Shown: positions 46,562 to 55,499, counted from the first letter of the stretch. The stretch is DNA of 64,000 nt from Lachnospiraceae bacterium UBA4364 (GCA_002393955.1 DGSK01000011.1:6326-70325); one strand, 5' to 3'. Translations and numbers: made by a program. Notes: a model not told the origin generated them from the letters alone.

Positions 46562-49093
46562 TTATTTCTTATCGCCGTCCTCAGGATTGTTTTCGCCCCA
46601 GATCTTTCTGTTGAGCTCAGCATCCTTTGCGCCGATCATGTCAAGGACTTCCTTGGCTCTCTTCTGCTCCTCGATAGCACGGGACTCATCCTTTAAGAGA
46701 AGTTCCAAGGAACCGGAAATGGTATCGATGTTGTTCTTGAATTCCTCAACCATTTCAGCGGTACGCTGTCTTGCCACACGGATGACCTCATCCTTGTATG
46801 CTACGAACTGCTCCACGGTCTGCGCATTGAAAGCCCTCTCAAGGTCACGCTTGTATGCCTTCTTATCCATGGTATTGAAGATAAGGATAGCCTTCTGCTC
46901 GTTGATGTAATCATTCATCTTAAGTGCGGTAAGCTCTGAAGGCGGGATCTCAGTATCGGAGATATTTGCAATTCTCCTGATAAGGCCTTCGTCTATCCCT
47001 TTGTATTCCTTTATCCTCTTTATGATAATGTTCTTAAGTTCCTGCACCTGAGCCGCAAGTATGTGTCCCCTTATACGCTTATATACATCATCTATTTCCT
47101 GCAGATAACGGTTCAGCTCACTGATTATGATCTCGTTCTTCTTTTCGAAGATTTCAGGCTTAAGAGCGATCCACTGCATCTTGTCTGCCTGGCGGCTTGC
47201 TGCTTCCTGACGCTTCTCTATCTCGTGTACCAGGCTCTTTATCTCAGCCACCTGTGTCTCCAGGGAATCATCAGTGATGCGGGCCACGAATTCCTCATGG
47301 GCAGTCTCGATGTCCTGAACCATGCTGGTCTTCATGATCTCGATATTCTTCTCTATATGCTCCTTGGAAAGTCTTGCCTGGTTCTCAATAGCCTCATAGT
47401 CCACACGGACGAAATTGATGAGATTCTCTATGCTGTCATAAAGTCCCTTTGCCTTAACAGCCAGCGCATATTTCTGAGCGTACTTGATGATTTCCTGCTC
47501 GATGGCATACATACCGGAATTGACATATATCCTGCGCACAACACCATCCAGGGCATTGCCGCATTCCTTTGCAGCCTTCTCGGAATCAGCTATGAGCTGC
47601 TTTGTCTCAAACTCCGCATTAGCCAATTTGTCATAGCGGTAGAATATTCCGCTGTCAGCCTGTATATTGGAGGGATCCTCAGTGAAAGGATCGACAGTAG
47701 GCTCATTGTTTATCTCATTCTTATGGTTTGCAAGCCATGTACGCTCGTCATCAAGATCTATGCCATCCTGTATAGCCTTGCTTATGTATGCAGCCTTGGA
47801 TGAAACGAAGAACAGCCTTGCCTCCGAAAGATCGATCTCTACTTCTTCTTCATCACAGATCTTGTCTTCTTCCTTAAGGGATACAACAACCTTCTTATTA
47901 CGGAGAAGCTTCAGATCCTTGCTGGTCTTGGTATCGGCCTGATTAATGACATGGAATGACCTGTCAAGATCAATGGACACGCCCTGGTCGCCTGCGGAGC
48001 CGTCACGGAACCCATTGATAAGCTTGTAGAGCACGGAATTACCCGTACCCTCCATCTTGGTAGGCTCATACATTACGATAAGTATGGAATTAGTCTGCTG
48101 CTGAAGAGCCTCTTTAAGTATAAGCAGATGCTCCGAGGAATTGGAATCCGTACCCGGAGTATCAAAGAACGTGAAGTTGATATCACGGCAGAGCGGAATA
48201 GGATAACCTACCTCTATAACACCGTTGATATATCCTGAACCGTCCTGCTGCTCATGATTCGGTACATCATTAAGCTTCTTAAGGATACGGCAGAGCTGCT
48301 CATGACGCTTAAGTCCAAGCTCAGCCACCACAGATGTCTCCATCTCCAGTGCCTTTCTGAGACCCTCCTGTGATGCTGACTGTGACTTAACAAGCTCAAA
48401 CTGACCAATGGCATCATTCCAAACGATCTGGATATTATCCGGTCTGTCCTCTTTCGTAGTATTCACGGTAAATCCGACACGAGGATTGACCTCGTTATGG
48501 ATCTTGAACATCTTGGCAGTCTCGGAATTGATACTCTCCGGAAGTATGCGTCTTCCAATGATCGCATTTATAAAAGTTGACTTTCCGGCAGAATATGTAC
48601 CTACCAGACAGAGATTGACTTCATCCTGATCAAGAACAGCCTTCCTCTCATCAAAGAGTTTCTTACGCAGACGGAACATCTGCTTTGTTTCCTGATTCTG
48701 AAGCTGTTCATCAAATGAAACAAGAGCCTCATCACAGAACTTACTTATGGCTTCATATATCTCCGACACATTGGGGAGCTCCACATAATCGGCTATCTTG
48801 AATATCTCTTTTCCCTTTTCATCGTTGTAATCAGCAACCTTTTTACGGAAATCCTCATAATCGATCTTCGTGCCTTTGAATGTCAGATTGACATTATCCC
48901 TGGCAAACTGCTCCCATATATCATCAAAAAAGCTTATACCCTGATTCTGAAGAAGAAACTCACCTGATCCCGGGCTGTATTTCTCAAGATGCGGACATTC
49001 CTCATACGGAATCTCCACAAAATCGCCCTTAAATCTCGTAAAAAATCTGATCTCCTTTTTTACGGGATGATACATTATCATAAGTTCTTTCAT
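46562..49093 (-). CDS. Dynamin-family large GTPase
   Basis: This 843-residue protein has a dynamin-type GTPase domain (residues ~150-440): G1 LVGTYSAGKSTFINAIIGRR, G2 region around NSETAK, G3 FFDTPGTDSNSSEH and G4 VINQADTKTSKD. The remainder is long coiled coil with an acidic tail (NNPEDGDKK). A ~140-residue domain precedes the GTPase. Bacterial dynamins reshape or protect membranes, and some act in phage or toxin resistance. Only one GTPase domain and no second dynamin gene are present. ATG 49093 follows GGGAGG. It is transcribed alone, between the deoD terminator and its own terminator, upstream of the Hsp70 operon. Confidence 0.92.
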   Translation of the reverse strand: MKELMIMYHPVKKEIRFFTRFKGDFVEIPYEECPHLEKYSPGSGEFLLQNQGISFFDDIWEQFARDNVNLTFKGTKIDYEDFRKKVADYNDEKGKEIFKIADYVELPNVSEIYEAISKFCDEALVSFDEQLQNQETKQMFRLRKKLFDERKAVLDQDEVNLCLVGTYSAGKSTFINAIIGRRILPESINSETAKMFKIHNEVNPRVGFTVNTTKEDRPDNIQIVWNDAIGQFELVKSQSASQEGLRKALEMETSVVAELGLKRHEQLCRILKKLNDVPNHEQQDGSGYINGVIEVGYPIPLCRDINFTFFDTPGTDSNSSEHLLILKEALQQQTNSILIVMYEPTKMEGTGNSVLYKLINGFRDGSAGDQGVSIDLDRSFHVINQADTKTSKDLKLLRNKKVVVSLKEEDKICDEEEVEIDLSEARLFFVSSKAAYISKAIQDGIDLDDERTWLANHKNEINNEPTVDPFTEDPSNIQADSGIFYRYDKLANAEFETKQLIADSEKAAKECGNALDGVVRRIYVNSGMYAIEQEIIKYAQKYALAVKAKGLYDSIENLINFVRVDYEAIENQARLSKEHIEKNIEIMKTSMVQDIETAHEEFVARITDDSLETQVAEIKSLVHEIEKRQEAASRQADKMQWIALKPEIFEKKNEIIISELNRYLQEIDDVYKRIRGHILAAQVQELKNIIIKRIKEYKGIDEGLIRRIANISDTEIPPSELTALKMNDYINEQKAILIFNTMDKKAYKRDLERAFNAQTVEQFVAYKDEVIRVARQRTAEMVEEFKNNIDTISGSLELLLKDESRAIEEQKRAKEVLDMIGAKDAELNRKIWGENNPEDGDKK

Positions 49094-49169
49094 CTGCTGC
49101 AGCCTCCCAATTCCCTCTGTCCGATCAACCGTCTAAACAACGAACAAATATGTATTTTATGTGGCAAAA

Positions 49170-49218
49170 AAAGACATCTTCGCTACACCACACCACGTTT
49201 AAGTATAGCGAAAATGTC
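49170..49218 (-). terminator. Terminator of deoD
   Basis: GACATCTTCGCTA (49173-49185) pairs with TAGCGAAAATGTC (49206-49218) with one mismatch; on the minus strand seven T follow. Confidence 0.85.
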
Positions 49219-49282
49219 CGAAAAAAACAAGCGAATAACTACTATAATCTGTAATATTTAACGAGATTTAATCTATATGGAC

Positions 49283-50014
49283 CTATTTATCCATCTTTAC
49301 AGCCGTTTCCAGAGCTATCTTCATCATCTGGTCAAATGTAGTCTGACGGTCCATGGCGTTCAATGCTTCCCCTGTAAGGATATGGTCAGATATCGTAAAC
49401 ATTCCCAGGGCCTTTTTGCCTGCCTTTGCAGCGTTAAGATAAAGTGCCGCAGTTTCCATCTCTATGCACAGTATCCCCATCTTTATCCACCTGTCATTGG
49501 CGTCCCCCTGTGCATCATAGAAAGTATCCGATGAGAGCACATTTCCCACCATGTACCTTGCACCTGCTGTATCTGCCTCAGCAACCGCAGTCTTAAGCAG
49601 TTCATAGTCTGCAATGGGAGCCATTACCCCGGGAAGTTCAAACTGCCTTGCATAATTTGAATTGGTCGATGCACCCATGGCAAATACGATGTCCCTGACC
49701 TTAAGTTCATTGCTTATGGCACCTGCGGAACCGATACGGATTATATTTTCCACTCCAAAAAAATTATACAGCTCATAACTGTAAATCCCTATGGACGGCA
49801 TCCCCATGCCACTGGCCATAACACTTACCCTATGGCCCTTATATGTTCCGGTATAGCCCTGCACGCCGCGCACATTGTTTACGAGCTTCGCATCCTCAAT
49901 GTATGTCTCTGCTATATACTTTGACCTGAGGGGATCACCCGGCATCAGTACAGTCTTTGCAAAATCTTCCGGTGACGCATCAATATGCGGTGTAGGATAC
50001 GGCTTATCTGACAT
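49283..50014 (-). CDS. deoD: Purine-nucleoside phosphorylase, DeoD type
   Basis: The hexameric enzyme splits purine (deoxy)nucleosides with phosphate for salvage. It shows MPGDPLRSKYIAE (phosphate site), GMGMPSIGIYSYEL, IRIGSAGAI, GASTNSNYAR and CIEMETAALYLNAAKAGKKA (ribose site). At 243 residues the length is normal, with a short C-terminal extension. It follows the anti-sigma candidate by 42 bases and has AAAGGAGG before ATG 50014; it may be in the sigma factor operon or have its own promoter. It is followed by a terminator at 49170-49218. Confidence 0.95.
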   Translation of the reverse strand: MSDKPYPTPHIDASPEDFAKTVLMPGDPLRSKYIAETYIEDAKLVNNVRGVQGYTGTYKGHRVSVMASGMGMPSIGIYSYELYNFFGVENIIRIGSAGAISNELKVRDIVFAMGASTNSNYARQFELPGVMAPIADYELLKTAVAEADTAGARYMVGNVLSSDTFYDAQGDANDRWIKMGILCIEMETAALYLNAAKAGKKALGMFTISDHILTGEALNAMDRQTTFDQMMKIALETAVKMDK

Positions 50015-50056
50015 AATGGTCCTCCTTTTGTAATTTACCTGCCTTACGGCTGCCTC

Positions 50057-51325
50057 TTACTTGCTCTTTCTTGAATAGTATATCACTTTCCCGTCCAGGT
50101 CGATGATACTACTGTAAGTATAACCGTTTGAGGTAAATTCTACAAACCATACTTTTTTATCCATATCTCCCATGCCGGAAAGAATAGGGCTTACATATGT
50201 CTTTTTAGATGATGAAGAACTGCTTTCTTTCTTTTCAGCCGAATTCTCTGAAGCGCTGTCCTTAGCATCCTCGGTTAAGGCATCAGCAGCATTTTCGCTG
50301 TCCTTCTTGTCAGCGTCTTCATCTGCTGTATCTTCAGTATCAGCCGTCTTATCGTCATGCTTTCCGTCGGATGCCTCATCTGTCTTAGCTGCTTCGTCTG
50401 CCTTTTTGTCTTCAGTTTTCTTATCTTCAGCCTTCTTGTCATCCCCGTCATTTTTCTGTTCCGAGGTTTCAGTATCCTCAGGCTTGTCTGAGGATGAAGT
50501 CTCCGCATTCAGCTCCGTTCCGAAGATAAGGTCTCCGAGAGTATAAAATCCGGCCCTGGTCATCGTCGCATTTTCAGTCTTTATCCCCGCATCTGCCAGG
50601 GCAATGGTCACGGCCGCCTTCTTTCCCTCCTCGGTATTGTCCGCAAGCGCCGCCACTGCTGCACTGTCCACAGAAACGCTTGTATCCTCAGGCTTTTCAG
50701 CAAGCTCATCCGACGCACTCTCCACAGTCTCAGGCGTTACTGCACTGTTTTCTGACGATGCGCTGCTCTGTTCGGCCTCATCCGCGGATACGCCTGCCGG
50801 TTCACTGTTTTCCGGCTCTGCTGCCGCAGGGTCCGTCTCAGTTACGACTATGTCCGTCACCTCTCCTCCAAGGCAGCCCTTTTGATACATAGCGCCCACA
50901 ATGGCATTTACTGCCACATCAGAAGGCGTGCCCGTAAGGTCAAGTCCGTTTATGATCTCGGCAGTGTCCTTATCCAGGGTCTTTACGGTTACTACCTGTC
51001 CAACTGCATTTACATCCAGGGCCACGCTGTTTTCCAGGTCCAGGGTAAGGGTTCTTGCGACAGTCATTTCCTCTTTCTTGGTCCTGTTGCCCTGCTCGAT
51101 GATCATTATGCCGTTTACTATGAGCAGCACCGCTGCCACTGCCGCCAGCACGCCGGTATAAATTATGCTGCGGTCCCTATGCTTCTTTTTCTTTCCCATA
51201 TGCATAGGCACGACGCCGTCCGCATCCGTGGCCTTGTTCAGCCTTTTCTTGATCTCATCCAGCCTGTCAGGAGCCGCATTCTCAAAAGATCTCTTTATTT
51301 TTCTTTCCGTTTCTTTTCTATTCAT
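50057..51325 (-). CDS. Membrane anti-sigma factor candidate (RsgI-like) with acidic low-complexity region
   Basis: The 422-residue protein has a cytosolic N-terminus (~50 residues), one membrane helix (IIYTGVLAAVAAVLLIVNGI) and an outer part. Residues ~90-160 (LTLDLENSVALDVNAVGQVV, NGLDLTGTPSDVAVNAIVGA) match the conserved outer domain of RsgI-type anti-sigma factors. Two acidic Ser/Glu/Asp/Lys-rich stretches surround a second copy-like segment, and the end (WFVEFTSNGYTYSSIIDLDG) is a PepSY-like strand pair. It overlaps the sigma factor gene by eight bases, which supports an anti-sigma role. ATG 51325 is the natural start. Confidence 0.8.
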   Translation of the reverse strand: MNRKETERKIKRSFENAAPDRLDEIKKRLNKATDADGVVPMHMGKKKKHRDRSIIYTGVLAAVAAVLLIVNGIMIIEQGNRTKKEEMTVARTLTLDLENSVALDVNAVGQVVTVKTLDKDTAEIINGLDLTGTPSDVAVNAIVGAMYQKGCLGGEVTDIVVTETDPAAAEPENSEPAGVSADEAEQSSASSENSAVTPETVESASDELAEKPEDTSVSVDSAAVAALADNTEEGKKAAVTIALADAGIKTENATMTRAGFYTLGDLIFGTELNAETSSSDKPEDTETSEQKNDGDDKKAEDKKTEDKKADEAAKTDEASDGKHDDKTADTEDTADEDADKKDSENAADALTEDAKDSASENSAEKKESSSSSSKKTYVSPILSGMGDMDKKVWFVEFTSNGYTYSSIIDLDGKVIYYSRKSK

Positions 51326-51941
51326 GGGTCTTTCCCCTCCGGTCCTGCTTTGCCTGAACTGAATCCTCTTCTATGATCTTTGCAAGTTTCTTTATCGCCC
51401 TGTTGTACTTCGAAAGCACCGTTGCTAAAGGCATGTCCATCATCTCCGCTATCTCCCTGTGCTTAAGCCCTGCCACCGCATGCAGCACGACTATCTGGGA
51501 TTCTTCCTTGCTGACCTTGTCCAGCGCCGCCTTTAATACCATCCTGTCCTCGCTGCGGAACTCGGAATTTTCATCCGCTATGGCATCCCATTCGTAGTCC
51601 GGAATGTCCGCTATCCTTTTCTGCGACCTGATCCGCATCAGCGAAAGGTTCCTTGCTATTGTCAGTATCCACGCCATGGGCTTTCCCTGGGCCTGGTACT
51701 GGGATGCGTTCAGGCACACCTTCACATATGTATCCTGCATCACATCCTCCGCATCCTCGGGGTTCTTCAGTATCGAAAGTATGAAACCGTAAACGCTGCC
51801 CTTGGTCAGCTCGTATATATCGTCCAGCGACTGGCTCTTTCCCTTTGCAAGGCGCTTAAGCGCCCTTTCCAGCCGCTTGTCCCTTTCTTTTACATCCTCC
51901 GACGCGGTTATGCTCCCCACATCGGCCGTCATAAAAAACAT
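51318..51941 (-). CDS. ECF-type RNA polymerase sigma factor
   Basis: This 207-residue sigma factor has region 2 (LDDIYELTKGSVYGFILSIL, NPEDAEDVMQDTYVKV, MAWILTIARNLSLMRIR) and region 4 (QIVVLHAVAGLKHREIAEMM, LATVLSKYNRAIKKL). Regions 1 and 3 are missing, as in the ECF group. Its gene overlaps that of the membrane protein downstream, the classical arrangement of ECF sigma factor and anti-sigma factor. ATG 51941 lies after AAGGAG. The regulon cannot be told; the nearby membrane and secreted protein genes are possible targets. Confidence 0.92.
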   Translation of the reverse strand: MFFMTADVGSITASEDVKERDKRLERALKRLAKGKSQSLDDIYELTKGSVYGFILSILKNPEDAEDVMQDTYVKVCLNASQYQAQGKPMAWILTIARNLSLMRIRSQKRIADIPDYEWDAIADENSEFRSEDRMVLKAALDKVSKEESQIVVLHAVAGLKHREIAEMMDMPLATVLSKYNRAIKKLAKIIEEDSVQAKQDRRGKTHE

Positions 51942-52024
51942 GTCTTTTAAAATCTCCTTCCAGTCTAGTTATGTAATGCCGCAGGTATTGGTTTTATTTC
52001 AAAAAAAAAATAAATTCTATAACC

Positions 52025-52414
52025 TTAAACCGACATGGCGCTGTTGAAAGCATTTATTGCGAATACCACAAGCACGCCTATGGTCACAAGCGAGAATACG
52101 AACTCCGCTATCCCATAAATAAGCCAGCCGTATGCCTTCTTTTTGTAGGTCTGCACTGCTCCTATCACTATCAGCACCCAGCCTGCAAGTCCGTCAAGCA
52201 CTACCACCGTTAAGGGCAGTATGACAAAAGCAACCACAAGCATCAGTACAGACGACACCATATATATTGCGCTGCTCCGTTTCGGTTCGATAAGCTCTGT
52301 CTTGTCGGCTATAAACAATAGTATGCCTGAAAGTACCAGCTCGGCAAAAGTGATGGCCCTTATTATTATCAGCGCCACAAGCGGCTTATTTATATTTGAT
52401 TTATTATTCTCCAT
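52025..52414 (-). CDS. Small membrane protein, four helices
   Basis: This 129-residue protein is nearly all membrane: helices at about residues 11-34, 46-72, 75-90 and 98-122, with a short charged N-terminus (MENNKSNINKP). No family is recognised. ATG 52414 is chosen because AAGG lies eight bases before; the frame reaches back to 52444, overlapping the preceding gene by four bases. It lies between the cytidylate-kinase-like gene and the sigma factor gene on the same strand. Confidence 0.75.
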   Translation of the reverse strand: MENNKSNINKPLVALIIIRAITFAELVLSGILLFIADKTELIEPKRSSAIYMVSSVLMLVVAFVILPLTVVVLDGLAGWVLIVIGAVQTYKKKAYGWLIYGIAEFVFSLVTIGVLVVFAINAFNSAMSV

Positions 52415-52440
52415 TTCCTCACCTTTCCTGTTTTGAAAAC

Positions 52441-53040
52441 TCATTCTAAGCTTGCTTTGATCAGCTCCACGGACCTGTCGATGCCAAGCTTTCCTGTATT
52501 TATGCTCAGGTCATAGAAACGGCCGTCGCCCCACTCGTGGTTTGAGTAGTAGTTGTAATAGGCAGCCCTGTCCTTGTCGCTCCTAAGGCACATTCCCTCG
52601 GCCTCCTTTTCGGAAATGCCGTGCTTTGCCGCCGTGCGCGCCACCCTGGTTTTCAGGTCTGCGTGGACGAACACATTCAGAAGGTCCGGCATCTCGGAAA
52701 GGACATAGTCCGCGCAGCGCCCTATGAATATCCCCGGCCCCTCTGCCGCGAAACGCCTCATGGCATCAAACTGCGCCAGGTACAGCTCCAGTGTCAGGGG
52801 CTTCTGGAAACCGCCTCCGTAATAGTTCATCCCCATTGCTACCGCAAATAAAAGAGAGTTCGTGGGCTTCTCATCATTTTTTTCAAATAACTCTCTGGTA
52901 AAGCCGCTGTTCTTCGCAGCTTCCTCCAGTATCTCCCTGTCATAAAAAGGAATGCCCAGCTCCTCTGAAAGCCTGATGCCTATCTCCCTGCCGCCGCTGC
53001 CAAGCTCCCTTCCTATGGTGATTATCTGATGCTCCTTCAT
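52441..53040 (-). CDS. Cytidylate kinase-like protein
   Basis: This 199-residue protein belongs to the cytidylate-kinase-like family common in Clostridia. Its P-loop is ITIGRELGSGGREIG, followed by the LGIPFYDREILEEAA segment, GRCADYVL and the lid region around KDRAAYYNYYSNHEWGD. These proteins resemble CMP kinase but are distinct from the housekeeping enzyme, and their substrate is not established. ATG 53040 follows GGGGG; the frame runs 36 codons further up without a ribosome-binding site. Confidence 0.85.
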   Translation of the reverse strand: MKEHQIITIGRELGSGGREIGIRLSEELGIPFYDREILEEAAKNSGFTRELFEKNDEKPTNSLLFAVAMGMNYYGGGFQKPLTLELYLAQFDAMRRFAAEGPGIFIGRCADYVLSEMPDLLNVFVHADLKTRVARTAAKHGISEKEAEGMCLRSDKDRAAYYNYYSNHEWGDGRFYDLSINTGKLGIDRSVELIKASLE

Positions 53041-53202
53041 AATGATGCCCCCTTTCCGTATCCTGAGTATATGCCATATCCGGCCTGGCCGGATTTCCCA
53101 TAATCCATACCCTGTGACAGTTTTACTGTTATTTATATTATACAACATTTACATTCCTACAAGGAACAATATCAGCGCACAGTCATGGCCGCTTATACGA
53201 AA

Positions 53203-53234
53203 AAAACTGCCACATCATGTTGTGATATGGCAGT
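53203..53234 (-). terminator. Terminator of the secreted-protein gene
   Basis: ACTGCCACATCA (53206-53217) pairs with TGATATGGCAGT with a small bulge; on the minus strand seven T follow. Confidence 0.85.
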
Positions 53235-53281
53235 CTTCTCTATTGCTTATGCTTATACGTTAATTTGGCTATGCGGATATC

Positions 53282-54931
53282 TTATTTCTTTACTATCGTC
53301 ACACCATCGATATCCTTGATGCACATGAAACCTGCCCAGCCCTCCGCATTTAATGAAGGCACTATTGCAACTCCGGCAGGTATGGTGATCTCGTAAGTGT
53401 CGCCCCTATATATGAAAGTGAATATTGTCGTTACATCAGGTCTTGCATCATGTGCCGCCGCAACCACGGAATTCAGTGAAACATAGTATCCGCAGTCCAT
53501 CTTTACGGTACCGTTCGCAGGTGCTGCTTCTATTGCAGCTTTCATTGCGTTCATAAGAGCAGCGGTATAGTCAGTAGTTTCGGTTTCAATAACATTTCCG
53601 CATATCTTACACCTGTATACATACTCACCATTCGTGTAGGCTGTAGCCTCCAAAGCAGTCTCCCATACATACTCATGGACATGATGTTTATCTTTCTTGT
53701 CAGAGTCTTTGTTCTTAGAATTATCTGAAGGTACAACCGGCTCAACCGGATCCTCCCCTGGCGCAGTCACCTCAGTAGGCAGACTTGCATAATCGGACGC
53801 ATAGCCGGTTCCTGTTTTTTCTGCGATGAGATAAATATAGTAACCTGTTCCCCAATCATCAAGGTCAAGTTCTGCCGGAATTGAAAAAGTCTTATCTTCG
53901 CCCAGCTTTCCGTAGTAAATTATGGATGCACCGTTTGCGTTGTTTGCAGCATAAACCCTGTCAGTTATCATCACAGATATCCTGTTGCTGTCTCCGGTTG
54001 ATGTACAATTGGAAAGCAGTATCTTGTGATCGTTATCTTCAAAACCTGATGAAACACCAGGGGTTACTGTCATGCTGTCATCCAAAAGAGTCAGAGTCCA
54101 GGGATTGCCCTGGGTACCGATATTATCTATATATTCTACTGATTCAGGAGTAGACGATGTAGATTTTGTTGCCTCGCCAGCCATTGAGAAAAGCACTCTG
54201 CTGGTGTCGACATTAAAAGCGGGCCGTGCGGTAGCGACGTCATCCACATCGTCGTGGTTCACAACGCCCAAGATGTTGACAAGCGCCGCATAGTAATCAC
54301 TGTTAGCATACGGCGAGCGCAGCCACCAGCGGCTGGGGTCTTCTCCATATTTTGCCTTCAGTGCGTCACCTGCAGTAGCACTGATGTAAGTGCTCACTTC
54401 CTTTGCAGAAAGGAAGAACACATTTTCTCCGTTTAAGCTGCTTGTTGCCCACGAAATGCCAAATACTTCTTCGGCAGCATCACCTTTCGTAACGGCTTTA
54501 ACAGCTGTCTTCTCTACAGTCCCGAAATTAGCTGTATAGAAATCACCGCACCAGCCCTTCGCGCCGCTGTCCTGCCATACATTGGAACGCGGGGCAGTAT
54601 TGTCAAAGTAAACATTTCCGGAATTCCCGCCGGTACCCCAGAGACCTTCCGACATAACGAACATGGCGCCTGTATCGCCTGCATTGTCCGTGTCAGCATC
54701 TAACACGCGGTAGATCGTCGTGCCCTGCGCATAGACCTCCGCTTTCTTACCGTAGGAAATCCACTCATCGTCATCAATTCCGGCTGTCCCAAACTGCATA
54801 ACCGGCTCATTTGCCGCCTGTGCCGACATAGGCTTTGCTCCGAATGCAATGCCTGAAACACCCGCGATCTCTGCCGTCAGCAGCACTGCGCTAATTACTG
54901 CGCCGAACAGCCTTCCTCTTTTTTTCCTCAT
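53282..54931 (-). CDS. Secreted protein with DUF6273-like domain
   Basis: The 549-residue protein begins with a Gram-positive signal peptide (MRKKRGRLFGAVISAVLL, cleavage near MSAQAANEP). Residues ~60-260 form the DUF6273-like domain seen in many Lachnospiraceae surface proteins: IYRVLDAD, MFVMSEGLWG, SNVWQDSGAKGWCGDFY, VFFLSAKEVSTYI, WWLRSPYANSDYYAAL and ATARPAFNVDTSRVLF. A second domain, a Lys/Asp linker, a region with paired cysteines (YVYRCKICGNVIE) and a final beta domain follow. There is no sortase signal or membrane anchor. ATG 54931 has a perfect AGGAGG; the frame extends 48 codons upstream without support. Its role is unknown. Confidence 0.82.
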   Translation of the reverse strand: MRKKRGRLFGAVISAVLLTAEIAGVSGIAFGAKPMSAQAANEPVMQFGTAGIDDDEWISYGKKAEVYAQGTTIYRVLDADTDNAGDTGAMFVMSEGLWGTGGNSGNVYFDNTAPRSNVWQDSGAKGWCGDFYTANFGTVEKTAVKAVTKGDAAEEVFGISWATSSLNGENVFFLSAKEVSTYISATAGDALKAKYGEDPSRWWLRSPYANSDYYAALVNILGVVNHDDVDDVATARPAFNVDTSRVLFSMAGEATKSTSSTPESVEYIDNIGTQGNPWTLTLLDDSMTVTPGVSSGFEDNDHKILLSNCTSTGDSNRISVMITDRVYAANNANGASIIYYGKLGEDKTFSIPAELDLDDWGTGYYIYLIAEKTGTGYASDYASLPTEVTAPGEDPVEPVVPSDNSKNKDSDKKDKHHVHEYVWETALEATAYTNGEYVYRCKICGNVIETETTDYTAALMNAMKAAIEAAPANGTVKMDCGYYVSLNSVVAAAHDARPDVTTIFTFIYRGDTYEITIPAGVAIVPSLNAEGWAGFMCIKDIDGVTIVKK

Positions 54932-55180
54932 CACTTTCCTCCTCTTTTTCCATGCCATGACCTGCAGTCTTAAAAAAGCCTGCAAGCCCCGTATTTTCAC
55001 ATACCTTTTTAGTTTATCACCCCCCATTTTTGTCAAGGCAGGATTTAATATTTCGGTATGTTTTCTGACTCTCACAACCTATTTTTTGCCCTTTTCCAAC
55101 CATGCTTTTTCCGGCTTTCGTTTTCTGTTTTTCGTTTTTTCCTTTTATTCCCTGTTATCCCACACCGTGTAGTCTCACAT

Positions 55181-55350
55181 CTCAGCAGTAGCCTGCATTT
55201 GTTTCTGAACGATTAACGGTGCGTATTTAGCGGCTGGGGAAATCCTGCGCTTACAGACCGTTGCAGTTCGGTGCAAGGCTGTTACGGACTGTTAGCGATT
55301 AGTTTCCCAGCGCGTTGCACCGGTTCAGAAACAAAGCAGGTACTGCTGAG
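55181..55350. repeat. 170-base imperfect inverted repeat
   Basis: The outer arms are CTCAGCAGTAGCCTGC ATTTGTTTCTGAAC from 55181 and GTTCAGAAACAAAGCAGG TACTGCTGAG ending at 55350; about 28 of 30 positions pair. Inner segments (CTGGGGAAA with TTTCCCAG, GGTGC with GCACC) extend the fold with interruptions. It could be a miniature mobile element or a structured RNA. Confidence 0.8.
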
Positions 55351-55404
55351 TTTCAAAAGTGGCATGCAGGAAGTAAGCCAACAATAAAACCGCACTAAAA
55401 AACT

Positions 55405-55441
55405 CCCTTACGCAAAGCACCCCAGCCCTGCGAAGAGAGTC
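55405..55441 (-). terminator. Terminator of the second Rpn gene
   Basis: ACTCCCTTACGCA pairs with TGCGAAGAGAGT around a GC-rich loop; on the minus strand TTTTTT follows. It is ~60 bases past the stop. Confidence 0.75.
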
Positions 55442-55499
55442 TTTCCTTTTTTATCTGTTATTTATCTGTTGTCTGCAGCTCCCGCTTACATTTTAACAT

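Larger units (their letters stand above)
54932..55499. other. Long intergenic region with inverted repeat
   Basis: It holds the 5' region of the secreted-protein gene, CCCACACCGTGTAG at 55159-55172 (shared with the element at 28420-28433), the 170-base inverted repeat at 55181-55350 and the terminator of the Rpn gene at 55405-55441. No gene is supported. Confidence 0.7.
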
